The notes under the pieces were generated by a model. It saw only the letters and a program-made list of their open reading frames with translations. It was not told where the DNA came from and ran no database searches. From Vulcanococcus sp. (GTDB taxonomy: Bacteria; Cyanobacteriota; Cyanobacteriia; PCC-6307; Cyanobiaceae), in contig JAHUZV010000021.1 in assembly GCA_019264575.1 (NCBI GenBank), forward strand, positions 1 to 64,000: a DNA stretch of 64,000 nucleotides, read 5' to 3'. The translations under genes were made by a program, and so were the position numbers. Shown one piece after another: positions 42,350 through 51,378 of this stretch (its first letter is position 1; the number at the start of each line of letters is the position of its first letter).

Positions 42350-43486
42350 TCAGGAAGTCCAGCGATCCCGCAACGCCGGCACCCTGGCCAACCAATCGAT
42401 CACCTGCTCAGGGCCCACGCCGGCCATGCAGGGATGCCCCTCCACCAGGCAGCCATCGTTGCGATAGCGGTTATCGGCACAGGCACTGCAGGAGGCACTG
42501 CTCTCGGTGCGCTGCAGCACGGCCACCCGCGGCAGCCACAGCCGGATCGGGCTGGCCCCCACACCAGCCGCGTCATTACCCACCACCGCCAGCGTGGGGG
42601 TGCCCACAGCAGCGGCGATGTGCATCGGCCCGGCATCCACACTCACCACCGCCGCCGCCTGGCGGCAGGCACCGGCCAGCTGCATCAGGCTGGTGCGCCC
42701 GCGCAGATCGATCAGCTCGGTAGCCGCGAGCAGCGCATCTTCCCCCTCATCAGCGTGGTATTCAGCGCGCTGCGCGGCCGGTGGACTGCCCACCAGACCC
42801 ACCCGGATGCCACGGCTGGTGCAGGCCTCCACCACCTGCCGCCAGTGGGCAAAAGGCCAGATCTTGGCGGCGCGGGCGGTGGTGCAGTGAATCAACACCT
42901 CCGGCACGTCAAAGCCTGGATCGGCCGCCGGTAGTTCGATCGCCTCAAAATCGGTGTCGATAAAAGCGAGGCGGCAGAACAGCTCGGCGATGTAGTTGCT
43001 GTGGAACGCGCCGGCATAGCGCTCCAGGAAGGCCGGGCTATCCCAATCGGGATCAGCCAGAAAACGCTGTTGGGGCAGCTCACCCCAAGGCAACTCGCGG
43101 CGCAGGTTGGCGGTGAGCGCACCTCCGGCCACATAGCGAGGGCGCAGCCAGGTGGTGAGCGTCTGCGTGAGCGGATTAAAGCCATCGAGATTGATGGCAA
43201 GATCCACGGGGCCCACTTCGGCCAATCGATCCGCGAGGGCCTGCTGCAGGGCCAACCCGGCTTCTGGAGCTGGATCGTCCCAGCTGATCCGCCAATCAAT
43301 CCAGGGGCAGTGGGATTCGAAATCAGCGGTCACGCCGCTGCCCAGAAACTCAACCGTGGCGGCCGGCCAGCGCTGTTTCAGCCCCCGCAGCAACGGGGTG
43401 GATTTCACGTAGTTGCCGAGCTTGCAGGAACCGAGCACCACGATGCGGGGAGCCTCACCCAGGGATTCGCCGCCGTAGCGCTGCAC
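42350..43486 (-). CDS. Glycosyltransferase family 9 (heptosyltransferase-like)
   Basis: A 378-residue GT-B enzyme with the classic GT9 layout: RIVVLGSCKLGNYVKSTPLL at the start, PVDLAINLDGFNPLTQTLTT, then VLIHCTTARAAKIWPFAHWR (about 196-215) and VVSVDAGPMHIAAAVGTPTL (about 284-303), the ADP-heptose-type donor loop. A cysteine cluster near the C-terminus (SCSACADNRYRNDGC) could bind a metal. First gene of a three-gene minus-strand operon; its start region faces the plus-strand gene at 43517 across 30 bases. Confidence 0.88.
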   Translation of the reverse strand: MQRYGGESLGEAPRIVVLGSCKLGNYVKSTPLLRGLKQRWPAATVEFLGSGVTADFESHCPWIDWRISWDDPAPEAGLALQQALADRLAEVGPVDLAINLDGFNPLTQTLTTWLRPRYVAGGALTANLRRELPWGELPQQRFLADPDWDSPAFLERYAGAFHSNYIAELFCRLAFIDTDFEAIELPAADPGFDVPEVLIHCTTARAAKIWPFAHWRQVVEACTSRGIRVGLVGSPPAAQRAEYHADEGEDALLAATELIDLRGRTSLMQLAGACRQAAAVVSVDAGPMHIAAAVGTPTLAVVGNDAAGVGASPIRLWLPRVAVLQRTESSASCSACADNRYRNDGCLVEGHPCMAGVGPEQVIDWLARVPALRDRWTS

Positions 43487-43516
43487 ACCGCTTTGCCAGA
43501 TGGGCGCCAGGCTGCC

Positions 43517-44593
43517 ATGGCAGGCTCAGCGCGTCTGTCCGGCGCACCGGTGGTTCAGCCGCACCCCCCGATCGACGTGCTGGTGAACGCGGTGGGCTCC
43601 TGGGCCACGGTGCGGGTGCAGCAACCCTTCGAAGCACTGCAATGCGGGGGCTGGGATGTGCGCATCCATGAACCGCCGCTGGATCTGAACCGGGCGATCC
43701 GTCGCCACAGCCTGGTGATCTGGCAGCGGCCCGTGCCGGAAAGCTGGGCCGCCTGGCGCCACATCGTGCAGGGGATTCGCCGGCGCCAATCGTTGCTTCT
43801 CCTGGAATGGGACGACCACCCGCAGCTGTTCCCGCCGGAGGTGCAACAGCGCCTGCAGACCTGTGACCATGCCCAGCTGCGCATGGCGCACGCCCTGCAC
43901 TGCTCCTGCCCGGCGCTGGCCAGGGCCCTGAACAGTTTTCACCGCCACGCGCTGGTGGTTGAAAACGGCATCGCCCCACTGCCCCCGCTGCGCCTCGACA
44001 AACATCAACCCCAACAACCATCACGGGTGTTTCTGGGCAATCTCAACCGCCTGGAGGAACACCGGCTGCTGCTACCGGCCTTGCAGCGCTGGTTGGTGGA
44101 GGATCCGCAGCTCACCCTGGTGTGCGCCGGCACCACCGGCCTGGAGGGGCTGTTGCCACACAATCGAATCGAGCAACACCCCTTGCTCGCCTACGGGGCC
44201 TACCGGCAGCTGCTGGCCAGCTGTCAGCTGGCCCTGCTGCCGCTGCAACGCGGAGCAGCCCAGGCCTGCAAAACGCCGATCAAATGGCTGGAAGCGGCGG
44301 CGGAAAGCACCGCCGTGGTGGCTGGACCAGAGCTGTATGGCCCCTGGCTGGCTGGCCAACGCAACGGACTCTGGGCAAGCAGTGTGGAGCAGGTGGTGCC
44401 GCTGGCCCGCCAGCTGGCTGGTGATCCAGGCCTGCGCCAGCAACTGGTGCGCAGCGCGCACCGTGCGGCCCAGGATCATGCGCTCGAGCAGCAACTGGCG
44501 TGGCGCGAGGAGCTCTACCGCCACATCTGGCGCCTGCGCCATGCACTGGATCGGCAGCTGCTGGAGCGCTGGCCGGAGCTGGAGCAGCCGTGA
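43517..44593 (+). CDS. Glycosyltransferase (GT4-like)
   Basis: A 358-residue protein with a GT-B outline: HSLVIWQRPVPESWAAWRHI in the N-terminal half, then ALVVENGIAPLPPLRLDKHQ and SRVFLGNLNRLEEHRLLLPA at the domain boundary. ACKTPIKWLEAAAESTAVVA (about 251-270) stands in the donor site. I start at the ATG of 43517; the upstream open frame is antisense to the GT9 gene. The stop overlaps the next ATG (TGATG), opening a chain of four tightly coupled plus-strand genes to 47767. Confidence 0.8.
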   Translation: MAGSARLSGAPVVQPHPPIDVLVNAVGSWATVRVQQPFEALQCGGWDVRIHEPPLDLNRAIRRHSLVIWQRPVPESWAAWRHIVQGIRRRQSLLLLEWDDHPQLFPPEVQQRLQTCDHAQLRMAHALHCSCPALARALNSFHRHALVVENGIAPLPPLRLDKHQPQQPSRVFLGNLNRLEEHRLLLPALQRWLVEDPQLTLVCAGTTGLEGLLPHNRIEQHPLLAYGAYRQLLASCQLALLPLQRGAAQACKTPIKWLEAAAESTAVVAGPELYGPWLAGQRNGLWASSVEQVVPLARQLAGDPGLRQQLVRSAHRAAQDHALEQQLAWREELYRHIWRLRHALDRQLLERWPELEQP

Positions 44594-45699
44594 TGCACCG
44601 CTGGGAACCCTGGTTTCTGTTCTGCGGCGACCCAGAATTTGCTGAGTCTCAACTGCTGAAAGCCTTTGAAGCCTCAAGCAGCAACGCAGAACGCGCCTCA
44701 TTGCTGCAGTTACTGAGCCGGCTGGGTGCCTGGAACAGCCTCGAGAGGCTGCTGCAAAACCATCCCCAACTGCTGAACCAGGCGGATGGGCGAGCAGCCC
44801 TGTTCCACTGGCAGGCGGCACAGGCCCATCCCAACCCTTGGCTGGCCCTGTTGCCCAGCAGCGAACAGGCCCCGTTTCTGCACCAGTGGAAAGAGAAATT
44901 GAGCCGTGATGGCGGGCCTATTCAGGTGCAGCTGAGCGGCGGGCTCGGCGATCAGCTGGAGGGGCTGGCGCTGATGGCGGATCTCCCCTGGCGATCCAGG
45001 CTACAGCTCGTGTTTCCGGCTGGTGGAGAACACGCCCTAGCCCCGCTACTTCAGCAAGCGCCATCGAGCCTCCAACCCTGGCGCTTCGGAAGCGTGGATC
45101 CCGCCCAACCGTGGCTGAGCCTGATGGCGCTGAGGGCCGTGGTGGCCGATGCCCAGTGGGATCCCCAACCACTGGCGCTGTTCAGCGATCTCCGCCGAAA
45201 CGAGCCTGATCCCCTACTGGTGGTGTGCTGGCGCAGCAAGGTGGACCTGCGGGAACGCCTCTGGGCCCATCTGCGCAGCCTTCCATTCGCCAAGGTCCAG
45301 GCTGTCTATCGCTGGCTACTGCCCTGGGCAGCGCAGCAGGGTGTGAAGGTGTTGGATCTCACGGCTTACCGCGAGCAAGAAACGGTTGCACTCCATCAGC
45401 TGCCAGCGGCCCAACAGCTGAGCCTGCGAGCCCCAAGCCTGGGGAGCCTCGCCGACACCGCCAGATGGGTGGGCCGAGCCAAGCTGGTGGTGAGCGTGGA
45501 CACAGCCCTGATTCACGTGGCCCATGCTGTCGGCGTACCGCGCTGGCTGTTGCTGCACCGGCACCCCGACAGCCGCTGGCAGCAACGGCTGCAGCAGGAT
45601 GGCTCGAGCGATCAACGCGAGCTGAAGGTGCTGCAGCAAACGGTTCAGGAGCAGTGGCAACAGCCCCTGGCCCAGCTCAGAGCCGGATTGGGGGCCTGA
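44593..45699 (+). CDS. GT9-like fold protein
   Basis: A 368-residue protein. The N-terminal 95 residues are helical. QVQLSGGLGDQLEGLALMAD (about 112-131) resembles the glycine loop at the start of GT9-type Rossmann domains, and LVVSVDTALIHVAHAVGVPR near the C-terminus (about 320-339) is the donor-binding signature seen in GT9. The N-terminal helical extension makes it a third relative of the TPR-GT9 proteins at 35.9-37.3 kb and 40.1-41.3 kb, though sequence similarity is loose. Overlaps both neighbours by one to two bases. Confidence 0.7.
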   Translation: MHRWEPWFLFCGDPEFAESQLLKAFEASSSNAERASLLQLLSRLGAWNSLERLLQNHPQLLNQADGRAALFHWQAAQAHPNPWLALLPSSEQAPFLHQWKEKLSRDGGPIQVQLSGGLGDQLEGLALMADLPWRSRLQLVFPAGGEHALAPLLQQAPSSLQPWRFGSVDPAQPWLSLMALRAVVADAQWDPQPLALFSDLRRNEPDPLLVVCWRSKVDLRERLWAHLRSLPFAKVQAVYRWLLPWAAQQGVKVLDLTAYREQETVALHQLPAAQQLSLRAPSLGSLADTARWVGRAKLVVSVDTALIHVAHAVGVPRWLLLHRHPDSRWQQRLQQDGSSDQRELKVLQQTVQEQWQQPLAQLRAGLGA

Positions 45700-46571
45700 T
45701 GCGGATCCTGCTCGCCATCGTTCATCACTGGAATCCCGAGGGGGGAGGCCGGCACGCTTCGCTGCGGCCAGACCCTCAACCGCGGCTGCACGGCCTCCAG
45801 GATCAGCTGCTCAGCCTGGCGCGGCTGGGCACGGGTCAGGGCGCGCTCAACATCGCCGAGATGCGGGTCGACAACGCCAGCCACGCCCTGCGCCATCAAT
45901 TCACCATTCGGCTGATCACGGATGGCCAGCACCATCTAGTGGATCAGCTGGAGGAGGGTTATCGGCCGCTTGTGGAGCACGTGCCCACACAACCACCCAC
46001 GCCGAAACATCTGGGCTTTGAAGCACAGCGAGTGCTGGCCGAGAGCCTTGGCGAGGGCTACGACCTCTATGGCTATCTGGAAGACGATCTGATCATTCAC
46101 GATCCACTGTTCTTCCACAAGATCTTCTGGTTTCAACAACACATGGGCGCCGATGCGCTGCTGTTGCCCCATCGCATGGAGCTATTTCACCGACCCGACC
46201 ACGCCGTGGAAAAGCTCTACGTGGATGGACCGGTGCCAAAGGAGGACCTGGATGCCCTGTTGAAGCACCCGGGGCAACCCATGGCAGCACCGTTGCCGGG
46301 CGGCAACATCGTGTTTGGCCCGCCGGCCAACCCTCATGCAGGCTGCTTTTTCCTGAGCCACGGGCAGCTGCAGCATTGGAGCGAACAAGACTGGTTTCTC
46401 GATGGCGACTGCGGCTATGTGTCGCCACTGGAGAGCGCCGCCACACTGGGAATCTGTAAAACCTTCCGGATCTATAAGCCCCACCTGGCCTACGCGTCCT
46501 TCCTGGAACTGCAGCACTGGGGCGCCAGCTTTCGCAACCTGGTAGGCAGCAGTGTGGCGCCGCTGAGCTGA
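45699..46571 (+). CDS. Conserved protein of unknown family, possible glycosyltransferase
   Basis: A 290-residue protein I do not firmly recognise. It starts MRILLAIVHHWNPEGGGRHA, has YGYLEDDLIIHDPLFFHKIF (about 124-143) with an acidic EDD that could be a GT-A metal site, and contains LPGGNIVFGPPANPHAGCFF and WFLDGDCGYVSPLESAATLG. The placement of acidic residues after a hydrophobic strand and its location inside a transferase operon suggest a nucleotide-sugar transferase. It overlaps the preceding and following genes as TGATG. Confidence 0.6.
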   Translation: MRILLAIVHHWNPEGGGRHASLRPDPQPRLHGLQDQLLSLARLGTGQGALNIAEMRVDNASHALRHQFTIRLITDGQHHLVDQLEEGYRPLVEHVPTQPPTPKHLGFEAQRVLAESLGEGYDLYGYLEDDLIIHDPLFFHKIFWFQQHMGADALLLPHRMELFHRPDHAVEKLYVDGPVPKEDLDALLKHPGQPMAAPLPGGNIVFGPPANPHAGCFFLSHGQLQHWSEQDWFLDGDCGYVSPLESAATLGICKTFRIYKPHLAYASFLELQHWGASFRNLVGSSVAPLS

Positions 46572-47767
46572 TGCGTATCCTGCTGATCCATCAAAACTAC
46601 CCCGGACAGTTCCGCCAGCTCACGCCCCATCTGCGTGCACGTGGCCATGAGCTCGTGGCGATCTGCAGCCACCAGCGGCCATTGCCGGAAGGCCCTGACC
46701 TACGGGTGCTGCGCTACGCGGAACCCGAACCGAAGGGGAGCCCGCTCTGGCATGAAGCCCTTGAGCGCGCGAAGGACGTGACACGGCTCTGCCGGCAGCT
46801 GGATTCAGAGGGCTGGAAGCCCGATCGGATCGCCGCCCACAGCGGCTGGGGCGAAACGCTGGGTTTGCAGGAGGTGTGGCCCGGGGTACCCCAGATTCTT
46901 TGGCCCGAACTCTGGCTGAAGCCAGAACACATGGGGTACGGCGTAGATGCCTTGATCAACGCGGCACCCTTTGAGATGCAGCTGGAGCAGCTGGGCCGCA
47001 ACAGCCTCACCCGGGCTGCACTGAGCATGGCCAGCGCCTGGGTGGTACCCACACGCCATCAGGCCAAAAGCTTCCCAACTGATTTCCAAGGCCAGCGCAT
47101 GCAGGTGATCCATGAAGGGATCGACTGCCAGCTGGCCTGCCCCAAATCGCATGTGAGCTACGAGGTGCGGGGCATCCGCATCGATCGCAGCGTGCCCACG
47201 ATCACCTTCGTGAACCGCCAGCTCGAGCGCCTGCGCGGGTTCGACACCTTCATGCGATCCCTGCCAGCAATTCAGCAAGCCCATCCCACGGTTCGCGTGC
47301 TGATCGTGGGCGACAACGAAGCCGGCTATGGCGGCGGTCATCCCTCCGGCAGGCCCATTAAGGAGCTGATGCTGGAAGAGTTAAGCGGCCAGCTGGATCT
47401 TCAGCGCATTCACTTCCTCGGTCGAATTCCGCATCCCTATCTGCTCTCTCTGCTCCAAGCGAGCTGGGTACACGTTTATCTGAGCTATCCGTTCATCCTG
47501 GGCTGGAGCCTGCTCGAGGCGATGGCCTGCGGCTGCTGCATCGTGGGTAGCGAAGGCATGCCTGTGGGCGAGGTAATCCATAACGGTGTGGAGGGACTGC
47601 TGGTGCCAATTAACGATCCCGGTCGCCTGGCGCAGCGGGTGCTCGCGTTGTTGGCTGATCCTGGATTACGGCAGCGCTTCAGCGAAGCAGCTCGGGAAGC
47701 CGCTCTGGCCTGGGATCAGAGCATCACGCTGCCAAGGGTTACAGCCCTGCTGGAAAGAGCCAACTGA
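46571..47767 (+). CDS. Glycosyltransferase family 4 with Glyco_trans_4N domain
   Basis: A 398-residue GT-B enzyme. The N-terminus MRILLIHQNYPGQFRQLTPH is diagnostic of the 4-group N-terminal domain found in a subset of bacterial GT4 proteins. The donor half has PTITFVNRQLERLRGFDTFM (about 214-233), FLGRIPHPYLLSLLQASWVH and YPFILGWSLLEAMACGCCIV (about 307-326). It is the last gene of the plus-strand run begun at 43517. A 337-bp gap follows. Confidence 0.9.
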   Translation: MRILLIHQNYPGQFRQLTPHLRARGHELVAICSHQRPLPEGPDLRVLRYAEPEPKGSPLWHEALERAKDVTRLCRQLDSEGWKPDRIAAHSGWGETLGLQEVWPGVPQILWPELWLKPEHMGYGVDALINAAPFEMQLEQLGRNSLTRAALSMASAWVVPTRHQAKSFPTDFQGQRMQVIHEGIDCQLACPKSHVSYEVRGIRIDRSVPTITFVNRQLERLRGFDTFMRSLPAIQQAHPTVRVLIVGDNEAGYGGGHPSGRPIKELMLEELSGQLDLQRIHFLGRIPHPYLLSLLQASWVHVYLSYPFILGWSLLEAMACGCCIVGSEGMPVGEVIHNGVEGLLVPINDPGRLAQRVLALLADPGLRQRFSEAAREAALAWDQSITLPRVTALLERAN

Positions 47768-48104
47768 CCGCGAACCACTCTCAGCTTTTTCACAGCCAGA
47801 TCGAGGCCGAGCCGCGCAGACGTGAATCACCACGAAGGACATACCAGATGCACGGCATCGTGGAGATCGAGGATGCCTTGCAGCATGGACTCATCCACTG
47901 ACTCAAACGCAATCAGCCTGATGCGGTGGTTGTGATTGAACAGCACTACCGCCAGCTCCAACGACAGTCAGACCAAGCCGCCACACCTCAGACTTCTATG
48001 ATGGATGAGGATCTGTCATGATAGTTTTTTCTCAAAGCAACTGCGCTGCTCGATTTACTGGGCAATGAAGGATCTAGGGCGGAGCTGAAGCTGCGCCTCA
48101 TCTG
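47768..48104. other. 337-bp gap with a broken short reading frame
   Basis: An ATG at 47848 opens a frame of 17 codons (MHGIVEIEDALQHGLIH), stopped by TGA. The same frame continues with QPDAVVVIEQHYRQLQRQSD for about 36 more codons. This could be a decayed small gene, perhaps an antitoxin-like protein, but no family match is clear. The remainder must hold the promoter of the ATP-grasp gene; none is convincing by eye. Confidence 0.35.
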
Positions 48105-48962
48105 TTGACACCACCAGTCAGCACCCAGGCTTTCCCTGCAGAGATGGCGTGGTGGGCAGAAGCGCAGATTGGCGCCCGCTACTACCGTCAGTTCGGCTAT
48201 CCCCTGCCGCTGCATGCACCGCACACGTTTCGGGAGAAGCTGTTTGCTCTGACGGTGCATATGCATCGGCGCCGTACACGCCGCTACACCCAGCTGAGCG
48301 GCAAACTGGCGGTGCGCCGCTATGTGCGGAAGTGCATCGGCGCGGGCTATCTGAGCCGGAATGCGTGGATGGGAACCGATCCTGATCAGGCTCCGCTGGA
48401 GCACTGCAGCAACGGAGGCTGGATCGCCAAGACCAACCATGGGTGCGGTGGCCACCGGCTGATTACCGCTGGGAACCAGTGGCCGCTGCGACACAATCTC
48501 CATCAGCAGCTTCAACAGAACTATTACTGGATGGCACTGGAGGCACAGTATTTCCATATCCAGCGTCAGCTGTATATCGAGCAACTGGTTCAGGGTCAAC
48601 GTGAGTTACCACCGCTCAACTGCCGGCTCTGGTGTTTTGGAGGCTGCGTTGAACTGCTCCAGGTGGATGATGCCTCGCCATGCAATCCCTTCTACAGTAG
48701 GAATTGGGAGCTACTGGACTTGTCTTATCGCAACCGAGTCCCGGCAACGCATGGCTGTGCAGCGCCAAAAGACCTCGCTGGCATGCTCCACCTGGCGGAG
48801 CAATTAGCAGCCCCATTTGGATTTGTGCGTGTTAACCTTTACAACTTGAGAGAACAGATCCTCTTCAGTGAACAAACTTTCACGCCCTTGGCTGGTGGCC
48901 TGGAGTTTTCGCCGAGCAGTTGGGATGAGCGGATTGGTGCCCTGTGGCTAGATCTGGATTGA
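48105..48962 (+). CDS. TupA-like ATP-grasp ligase
   Basis: A 285-residue protein of the ATP-grasp family first known from teichuronopeptide synthesis. Evidence: HTFREKLFALTVHMHRRRTR (start-domain), then GGWIAKTNHGCGGHRLI (about 103-119, ATP-binding lysine and glycine loop), LYIEQLVQ and a C-terminal metal-ligand region (FVRVNLYNL, LEFSPSSWDERIG). Such enzymes join an amino acid or acid to an amine; here they might decorate the glycan with an amino acid. The TTG at 48105 or the ATG at 48144 may be the start. Confidence 0.8.
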   Translation: MTPPVSTQAFPAEMAWWAEAQIGARYYRQFGYPLPLHAPHTFREKLFALTVHMHRRRTRRYTQLSGKLAVRRYVRKCIGAGYLSRNAWMGTDPDQAPLEHCSNGGWIAKTNHGCGGHRLITAGNQWPLRHNLHQQLQQNYYWMALEAQYFHIQRQLYIEQLVQGQRELPPLNCRLWCFGGCVELLQVDDASPCNPFYSRNWELLDLSYRNRVPATHGCAAPKDLAGMLHLAEQLAAPFGFVRVNLYNLREQILFSEQTFTPLAGGLEFSPSSWDERIGALWLDLD

Positions 48963-49044
48963 CACCTCTCAACCCAAGGGCCACGGTTTCTGCGAGGATT
49001 GGGTGAGGCCACACCGGGACAGAGCGAAACCTGCGACAAGCCCG

Positions 49045-50490
49045 ATGCGCATCCTGATCGTTGACACCTTCTACGGTCCCTACCTGGAGCGCCTGTACGC
49101 CGGCGGCTCGCTCAGGCAACAAACCTGGGCCCAGCAGCACAAGGCCCACTTCGCGGGCGGCTTCGGCACGGGTGATGCCTATTCCCATGGCCTGGGGCTG
49201 CTGGGAGTAGAAGCGATCGAGATCGTGGCCAACTCGCCTTTGCTGCAACAGGCCTGGGCTCGAGAACACCAGCCAGAGCTGTTAGTAGTGCAATCAGGCA
49301 TGCAACAGCTGCTGGCGATCCTCGAAGCGCAAATCCGCTGGTGGAAGCCCACGGTGGTCTATGTGCAAGACATCAACTGGCTCCCAGCCGCCTTCCTGCA
49401 GCATGTGAAGCCCCTGGTGGAGATGGTGGTGGGCCAGAACGCCTGCCCACTTGCCCCAGGTCTGGACCTGAGCCCTTACAATCTTGTGCTAACGTCGTTG
49501 CCGCACTACGTGGGGCGGTTCCGCAACCAGGGGGTGCAGGCCGCCTACTTCCCGATCGGATTCGATCAGCGATTGTTGCAACGCCATCGCACCGACGGCA
49601 ACCGGCCTCATGCGCTCACCTTTATTGGTGGACTGGGCGGGTACCACAGCCAAGGCACGCAGATGCTGGAAGGCATTGCACAGGAGCTGCCCCTGCAGGT
49701 GTGGGGCTATGGCGGCCAGCAGCTACCGACGGATTCAATCCTGCGGCAACGCTGGCGGGGTGAAGCATGGGCTGACGACATGTATAGCCTGCTCGCGAGC
49801 AGCCAGATCACCCTCAACCGCCATATCGATATTGCGGAGGGCTATGCCAACAACATGCGCCTGTATGAGTCCACGGGGATGGGCGCGTGCTTACTCACTG
49901 ATGCAAAGCTGAATTTGCCTTGCCTGTTCGAGCCAGACCATGAGGTGGTGACGTATTCCTCGCCCGCCGAGGCCGTGAGCAAGCTCAAGCAACTCCTCGC
50001 ACAGCCCGAGGCTGCAGCAGCGATTGCAGCCCGAGGCCAGGCCCGCACCTTGAAGCACCACACCTACAGCCAGCGGATGGCAGACCTGGTGCCATTGCTG
50101 CAGCGGCATCGACCCAAGACGAGATCCTCCGCTACACATGCACCAAGAGACCAAACGCTCCTGGTGGCCTGCCGCGCTGAGCTCGTCCACCGTATTCCCA
50201 AACCACTTGCGGAAGCACTCCGGAGCGAGCACCTCAACCACCGCATGCTCCTGATCGGCGATATAGACCCACAGGCCCAAGGCCTCCAAGGGATGCAGCG
50301 CTGGTGTAGCTCTACCCTGGGCATAGATCCAACCCAGGTTCAGCCTTGTCTTGATGCAATGGAGCCAGATCAGATCTTGATTGTCGATGACCAGCGAACT
50401 GTCACAGGCTCCAGTGACTGGATGACGCAGATCAGGCATCAAGCAGAAGCACGACAAATCGTTTGCTCCTCTGTGAGAGCAAGGCCATGA
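49045..50490 (+). CDS. Glycosyltransferase group 1-like protein (CgeB/DUF3880-like)
   Basis: A 481-residue protein. The N-terminal half (MRILIVDTFYGPYLERLYAG, LLVVQSGMQQLLAILEAQIR) and the C-terminal donor segment (NRHIDIAEGYANNMRLYEST, GMGACLLTDAKLNLPCLFEP) resemble the glycosyl transferases group 1_2 domain of CgeB-like proteins. An additional 110-residue C-terminal tail after residue 370 has no obvious domain. I start at the ATG of 49045 (MRILIVDTF). The stop overlaps the start of the methyltransferase gene. Confidence 0.82.
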   Translation: MRILIVDTFYGPYLERLYAGGSLRQQTWAQQHKAHFAGGFGTGDAYSHGLGLLGVEAIEIVANSPLLQQAWAREHQPELLVVQSGMQQLLAILEAQIRWWKPTVVYVQDINWLPAAFLQHVKPLVEMVVGQNACPLAPGLDLSPYNLVLTSLPHYVGRFRNQGVQAAYFPIGFDQRLLQRHRTDGNRPHALTFIGGLGGYHSQGTQMLEGIAQELPLQVWGYGGQQLPTDSILRQRWRGEAWADDMYSLLASSQITLNRHIDIAEGYANNMRLYESTGMGACLLTDAKLNLPCLFEPDHEVVTYSSPAEAVSKLKQLLAQPEAAAAIAARGQARTLKHHTYSQRMADLVPLLQRHRPKTRSSATHAPRDQTLLVACRAELVHRIPKPLAEALRSEHLNHRMLLIGDIDPQAQGLQGMQRWCSSTLGIDPTQVQPCLDAMEPDQILIVDDQRTVTGSSDWMTQIRHQAEARQIVCSSVRARP

Positions 50491-51374
50491 CGACGACGCC
50501 TTCTGTGCTTGGGCTGAGCGAGGCCCAGCTACACCACTTTCAACAGGCGTTCAAGCTTAGTTATCACCTCAACTACTTACAGGTGTGCCAGCAGTTTGTG
50601 TCGCTACGCGGCCTGGATGTGCTGGAGGTTGGCGGCGCCTTGCCTTCTTCATTGGTGATTGAACATCTCGGTTGCAATAGCTGGACGGCTGTTGAAGCAC
50701 CGGCCTACGACCAAGAGCTTGGCGCCGCCAATCAATTTCATCGCAATCTTCAAGACCAGGAGCATCAACAGAGGCACGAAGCCAGCTATAAGCATCTCTA
50801 TCTCGATATTGAAGCCATTCCTGAAGAGCACTTTGGACAATATGACCTGATCTTTTCGATCGCTTGCTTCGAACACATTCACCGGCTACCGCAGGCTCTG
50901 CGAGTGATGCACCGCTGCCTGAAGCCCGGCGGACGATTATTCACAATGCATTCACCAATCTGGAGTGCATTTGATGGACATCACCTGCCCATTGGGATTC
51001 CGGATCGATTTGAGGGAAGCCAGAGCAACCAGGTTCAGATTTTTCAGCCCTGGGAGCATCTTCTGTTAACGCGCGCTCAAGCGTTCAAGACGATCAAAGA
51101 TCGTTTCGACGCTGAGTTTGCCGAGGAAATTATCTACTATACATACAATAGTGATCATATCAATCGATATTTTAGCGAAGACTACTTCATTGCCTTTGAG
51201 GCTTCCCCCCTCGGAATTCAACATTATCAACTTACATTTCACAATCAGCCTCCAGCCGAGATTGAAGCCGCCCTGAATAAGAAATACCCTGGATATTCCC
51301 AGTTTTCGAATAACGGCATACTTGCACTGCTACATAAACAGAGATCCCCGCTTAGCTCGCAGACAATTTTCTAA
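50487..51374 (+). CDS. SAM-dependent methyltransferase
   Basis: A 295-residue class I methyltransferase: LRGLDVLEVGGALPSSLVIE (about 38-57) is the SAM loop, DLIFSIACFEHIHRLPQALR (about 119-138) is motif II with CFEH, and RCLKPGGRLFTMHSPIW follows. Overlaps the preceding stop by four bases (ATGA). Base composition drops in its second half, marking the left border of the AT-rich block that continues through the sialic-acid-like genes. Target unknown, probably a glycan or its precursor. Confidence 0.85.
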   Translation: MTTTPSVLGLSEAQLHHFQQAFKLSYHLNYLQVCQQFVSLRGLDVLEVGGALPSSLVIEHLGCNSWTAVEAPAYDQELGAANQFHRNLQDQEHQQRHEASYKHLYLDIEAIPEEHFGQYDLIFSIACFEHIHRLPQALRVMHRCLKPGGRLFTMHSPIWSAFDGHHLPIGIPDRFEGSQSNQVQIFQPWEHLLLTRAQAFKTIKDRFDAEFAEEIIYYTYNSDHINRYFSEDYFIAFEASPLGIQHYQLTFHNQPPAEIEAALNKKYPGYSQFSNNGILALLHKQRSPLSSQTIF

Positions 51375-51378
51375 GATC

